Below are positions 6,205-7,943 of a stretch of 7,943 nucleotides of DNA, one piece after another. The stretch lies in NCBI GenBank assembly GCA_029560455.1, contig JAKQKW010000086.1, forward strand, positions 1 to 7,943, written 5' to 3'. The first letter of the stretch is position 1; the number at the start of each line of letters is the position of its first letter. The stretch comes from Candidatus Rifleibacteriota bacterium. GTDB lineage: Bacteria; Riflebacteria; Ozemobacteria; Ozemobacterales; Ozemobacteraceae. Below the pieces are notes generated by a model. It searched no databases, was not told where the DNA came from, and was given only the letters and a program-made list of their open reading frames with translations. Position numbers and translations under genes: made by a program.

Positions 6205-7645
6205 AAATCTCAAAGAACTGACCGGCGACTTTCTCGCACAATTTTCGCCGGCAGTTCTTAAACAGGTCGACGCGCTGTTTGAGCAACTCAAATCTGACAG
6301 CACCAGCAAGCTTGCGGTGAATTTCGGGCTGGCGATGCCACCCGAAATGCGCCGCAGGATACTTGCCGACCTCGGCCTCGAAGACGATGCGGCCCCACAG
6401 ATCGCTGACCGGCACCTTCCTTACCTCATGGTAATGAAACAGCTCGTCGAAAAGTTCGGCGACCAGGCCGACAGCGTTGCCAGAGAAGAAGTTGCTACCT
6501 TTGTCTGGCAGGAAGGCCGACGTCTGCGGCTGTTCGAAAACGAGATTCAGCAACTCGTCGACTTTCTGCCGGCCTGGTTCAGCAACATTGCCCGCAAACG
6601 TGTTATCGAGCTTTCGCCGGCAAAAGTGTGCAGTGTCGAAACCGACCCTGCCAAAGAAACCGCTGGCGGTGCTGCAGAAATTTCGTTCAACGGCATCATC
6701 GGAAAATCCGAAACCATGCGCTCGATGTTCGCCTGCCTGAAGCGCATAAGTGGCAGCAGCCTTTCGGTGCTGATTCAGGGCGAAAGCGGTACCGGCAAAG
6801 AGCTGGTTGCCCACGCCATCCACTCTCTTTCTGACCGTGCCGGCCAGAGCTTTATACCCGTTAACTGCGGCGCTTTGCCCGACTCGATAATCGAAAGCGA
6901 ACTTTTCGGTTACGAAAAAGGCGCCTTTACCGGTGCCGCCGCCCAGAAAAAGGGCTATTTCGAAATCGCCCACCAGGGAACCATCTTTCTCGACGAAATC
7001 ACCGAAACCTCTCTCAATACGCAGGTTAAGCTGCTACGGGTATTACAGGAAAAACAGTTTTACCGGGTTGGCGGCACAAAGCCGGTTGCCGTCGATTGCC
7101 GCATCATTGCCGCCACGAATCGTGATATGCTCGAAATGGTTAAAGGCGGTTCTTTCAGACATGATCTGTATTACCGCATCAACGAAATGACCATTTCGCT
7201 GCCACCGCTGCGGGAACGCAAAGATGATCTCTGCCTGCTGGTCGATCACTTTCTCAAAAGCTTTGCCACTCAGAACAAACGCCAGGCGCCAACGCTTGCC
7301 CCGGCCGCCTGGCAGATTCTCAAAGATTACAACTGGCCCGGCAACATCAGAGAACTTGAAAATGCGCTGAAACGGGCTGTGGTCCTTGCAGACGGAGTGA
7401 TAATGCCAGAGCATTTCCCGGCCGCCATTCTCGAAAACACAAGACAGCAGAGCTCCAGGCACGCAGCGACTCCAGAAACCGGCACCCTTGATGAAATGCT
7501 TGCCCGGGCCGAACGTGAGATTCTCGACACCCAGCTGGCGAAATACGGCTACAATGTTTCAAAAACCGCTGACGCCCTGCAGGTTTCAAGACGCACTCTG
7601 CAGCGCAAAATCAAGCAACTCGGCCTTGAAAAGAAAACCGCCTAG
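6191..7645 (+). CDS. Sigma-54-dependent transcriptional activator, Fis-type HTH, no receiver domain
   Basis: A 484-residue bacterial enhancer-binding protein that would use ATP hydrolysis to open promoters bound by sigma-54 RNA polymerase. The AAA+ core spans about 166-410 and is intact: Walker A GESGTGKE (197-204), the sigma-54-contacting GAFTGA loop (244-249), Walker B GTIFLDE (263-269), ATNRD (308-312), FRHDLYYRI with the likely arginine fingers Arg323 and Arg329, and WPGNIRELEN (382-391). A C-terminal Fis-type helix-turn-helix (about 455-477, SKTADALQVSRRTLQRKIK) binds DNA. Residues 1-160 are a helical domain I do not recognise; there is no phospho-acceptor receiver pattern and no obvious PAS or GAF domain. 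The start at 6191 overlaps the previous gene by 14 bases. Its ribosome site is weak, consistent with translational coupling. The target promoter is not visible in the window. Activator identity is certain; the signal sensed is unknown. Confidence 0.95.
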   Translation: MTKNENLKELTGDFLAQFSPAVLKQVDALFEQLKSDSTSKLAVNFGLAMPPEMRRRILADLGLEDDAAPQIADRHLPYLMVMKQLVEKFGDQADSVAREEVATFVWQEGRRLRLFENEIQQLVDFLPAWFSNIARKRVIELSPAKVCSVETDPAKETAGGAAEISFNGIIGKSETMRSMFACLKRISGSSLSVLIQGESGTGKELVAHAIHSLSDRAGQSFIPVNCGALPDSIIESELFGYEKGAFTGAAAQKKGYFEIAHQGTIFLDEITETSLNTQVKLLRVLQEKQFYRVGGTKPVAVDCRIIAATNRDMLEMVKGGSFRHDLYYRINEMTISLPPLRERKDDLCLLVDHFLKSFATQNKRQAPTLAPAAWQILKDYNWPGNIRELENALKRAVVLADGVIMPEHFPAAILENTRQQSSRHAATPETGTLDEMLARAEREILDTQLAKYGYNVSKTADALQVSRRTLQRKIKQLGLEKKTA

Positions 7646-7648
7646 TGG

Positions 7649-7750
7649 TCTGTTAACATTGAACGCGCAAAATCAGTTACCTCTACGTCATCCCTGCGAA
7701 GGCAGGTATGACGCGTAAATCTTTGATTTTACACGTTCAACGCCGACAGA
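7649..7750. repeat. Nested palindromic element filling a convergent intergenic gap
   Basis: The outer arms are 7659-7675 and 7724-7740: a 17-base inverted repeat with two differences, both of which become G-U pairs in a minus-strand RNA. A further 5-base match (TCTGT at 7649-7653, ACAGA at 7746-7750) extends it after symmetric 5-base internal loops. Inside, 7686-7697 and 7702-7713 form a hairpin (12 positions, one mismatch) closed by a GAAG loop. The element starts four bases after the activator stop and ends directly against the stop of the facing gene. No U-tract follows on either strand, so it is not a classic intrinsic terminator, though it may still block convergent transcripts. The inner hairpin (GTCATCCCTGC, then GAAG) resembles REP-type palindromes dispersed in many bacterial genomes. 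A small non-autonomous mobile element is the other possibility. Confidence 0.7.
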
Positions 7751-7943
7751 TTAAAACTTCGCTTCGACGAGGGTGGCCACCCCGTAAACGATATTGGCTA
7801 TCGCTTTCATATTGCTGCCGGTGAACTCGAAAACCGCATCACCGGTCTTTTTAATGCCTGGGATCCACTCAAGGCGCGGGGCAAGACTGACGTCACGCAA
7901 CCTGATAGTGAGCTGAGTCGGCCCGGAAATCTGCGAAGGTTCT
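7751..7943 (-). CDS. Unrecognised protein, C-terminal fragment (continues beyond right edge)
   Basis: A minus-strand frame is open from the window edge (7943) to a TAA at 7753-7751, giving 63 residues of a C-terminus and no start. The sequence contains QLTIRLRDVSLAPRLEWIPG and ends NIVYGVATLVEAKF. It has a mixed beta-rich look (alternating hydrophobics, TIRLRDVSL and AVFEFTG), without cysteines, catalytic signatures or a membrane helix. The codon use and the neat stop abutting the palindrome support a real gene rather than a chance frame, but I do not recognise the family. It is convergent with the sigma-54 activator. Confidence 0.6.
   Translation of the reverse strand, partial: EPSQISGPTQLTIRLRDVSLAPRLEWIPGIKKTGDAVFEFTGSNMKAIANIVYGVATLVEAKF

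Noticed and set aside
6176..6973. A 265-codon open frame on the minus strand opposite the sigma-54 activator
   Set aside because: Antisense to conserved AAA+ coding sequence, with no motif or start signal; a shadow frame.

Overview
The window is an ordinary-looking stretch of chromosome from a bacterium with moderate GC content. Features that point this way are Shine-Dalgarno-led genes, Sec signal peptides, a near-consensus sigma-70 promoter and a sigma-54 enhancer-binding activator. A diderm (Gram-negative-type) cell is the most natural reading, but the phylum cannot be fixed from the sequence alone. There are no tRNA or rRNA genes, CRISPR arrays, transposase genes or phage genes.

Left part (1-2485). 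A minus-strand gene for an exported tetratricopeptide-repeat (TPR) protein runs off the left edge. It is divergent from a complete plus-strand pyruvate kinase gene (973-2394), whose active-site residues suggest the potassium-independent type. A perfect 13-bp hairpin (2453-2485) closes pyruvate kinase and also serves the gene converging on it.

Middle part (2519-4507, minus strand). A small CxxCxxCC (YkgJ-type) cysteine-cluster protein has its own strong promoter (TTGACC, 17 bp, TATAAT). Upstream of it on the same strand lies an MscS-type channel with a C-terminal cyclic-nucleotide-binding domain, matching the known bCNG channel architecture.

Right part (4584-7645, plus strand). Three overlapping genes form one apparent operon: a GNAT-fold-like protein, an exported protein with two identically spaced CxxC...CxxC zinc-ribbon motifs followed by TPR-like helices, and a sigma-54-dependent activator. 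The activator has a complete AAA+ core and a Fis-type helix-turn-helix, but an unrecognised helical N-terminal domain where a receiver domain would often be. The overlaps (23 and 14 nt) argue for translational coupling. A plausible but unproven reading is a regulatory or envelope-surveillance module. This operon is the least explained and most interesting part of the window.

Right edge (7646-7943). A 105-nt gap between convergent genes is filled almost exactly by a nested palindrome: a long outer inverted repeat around a GAAG-loop hairpin. Beyond it is the C-terminal end of an unrecognised minus-strand gene that continues out of the window.
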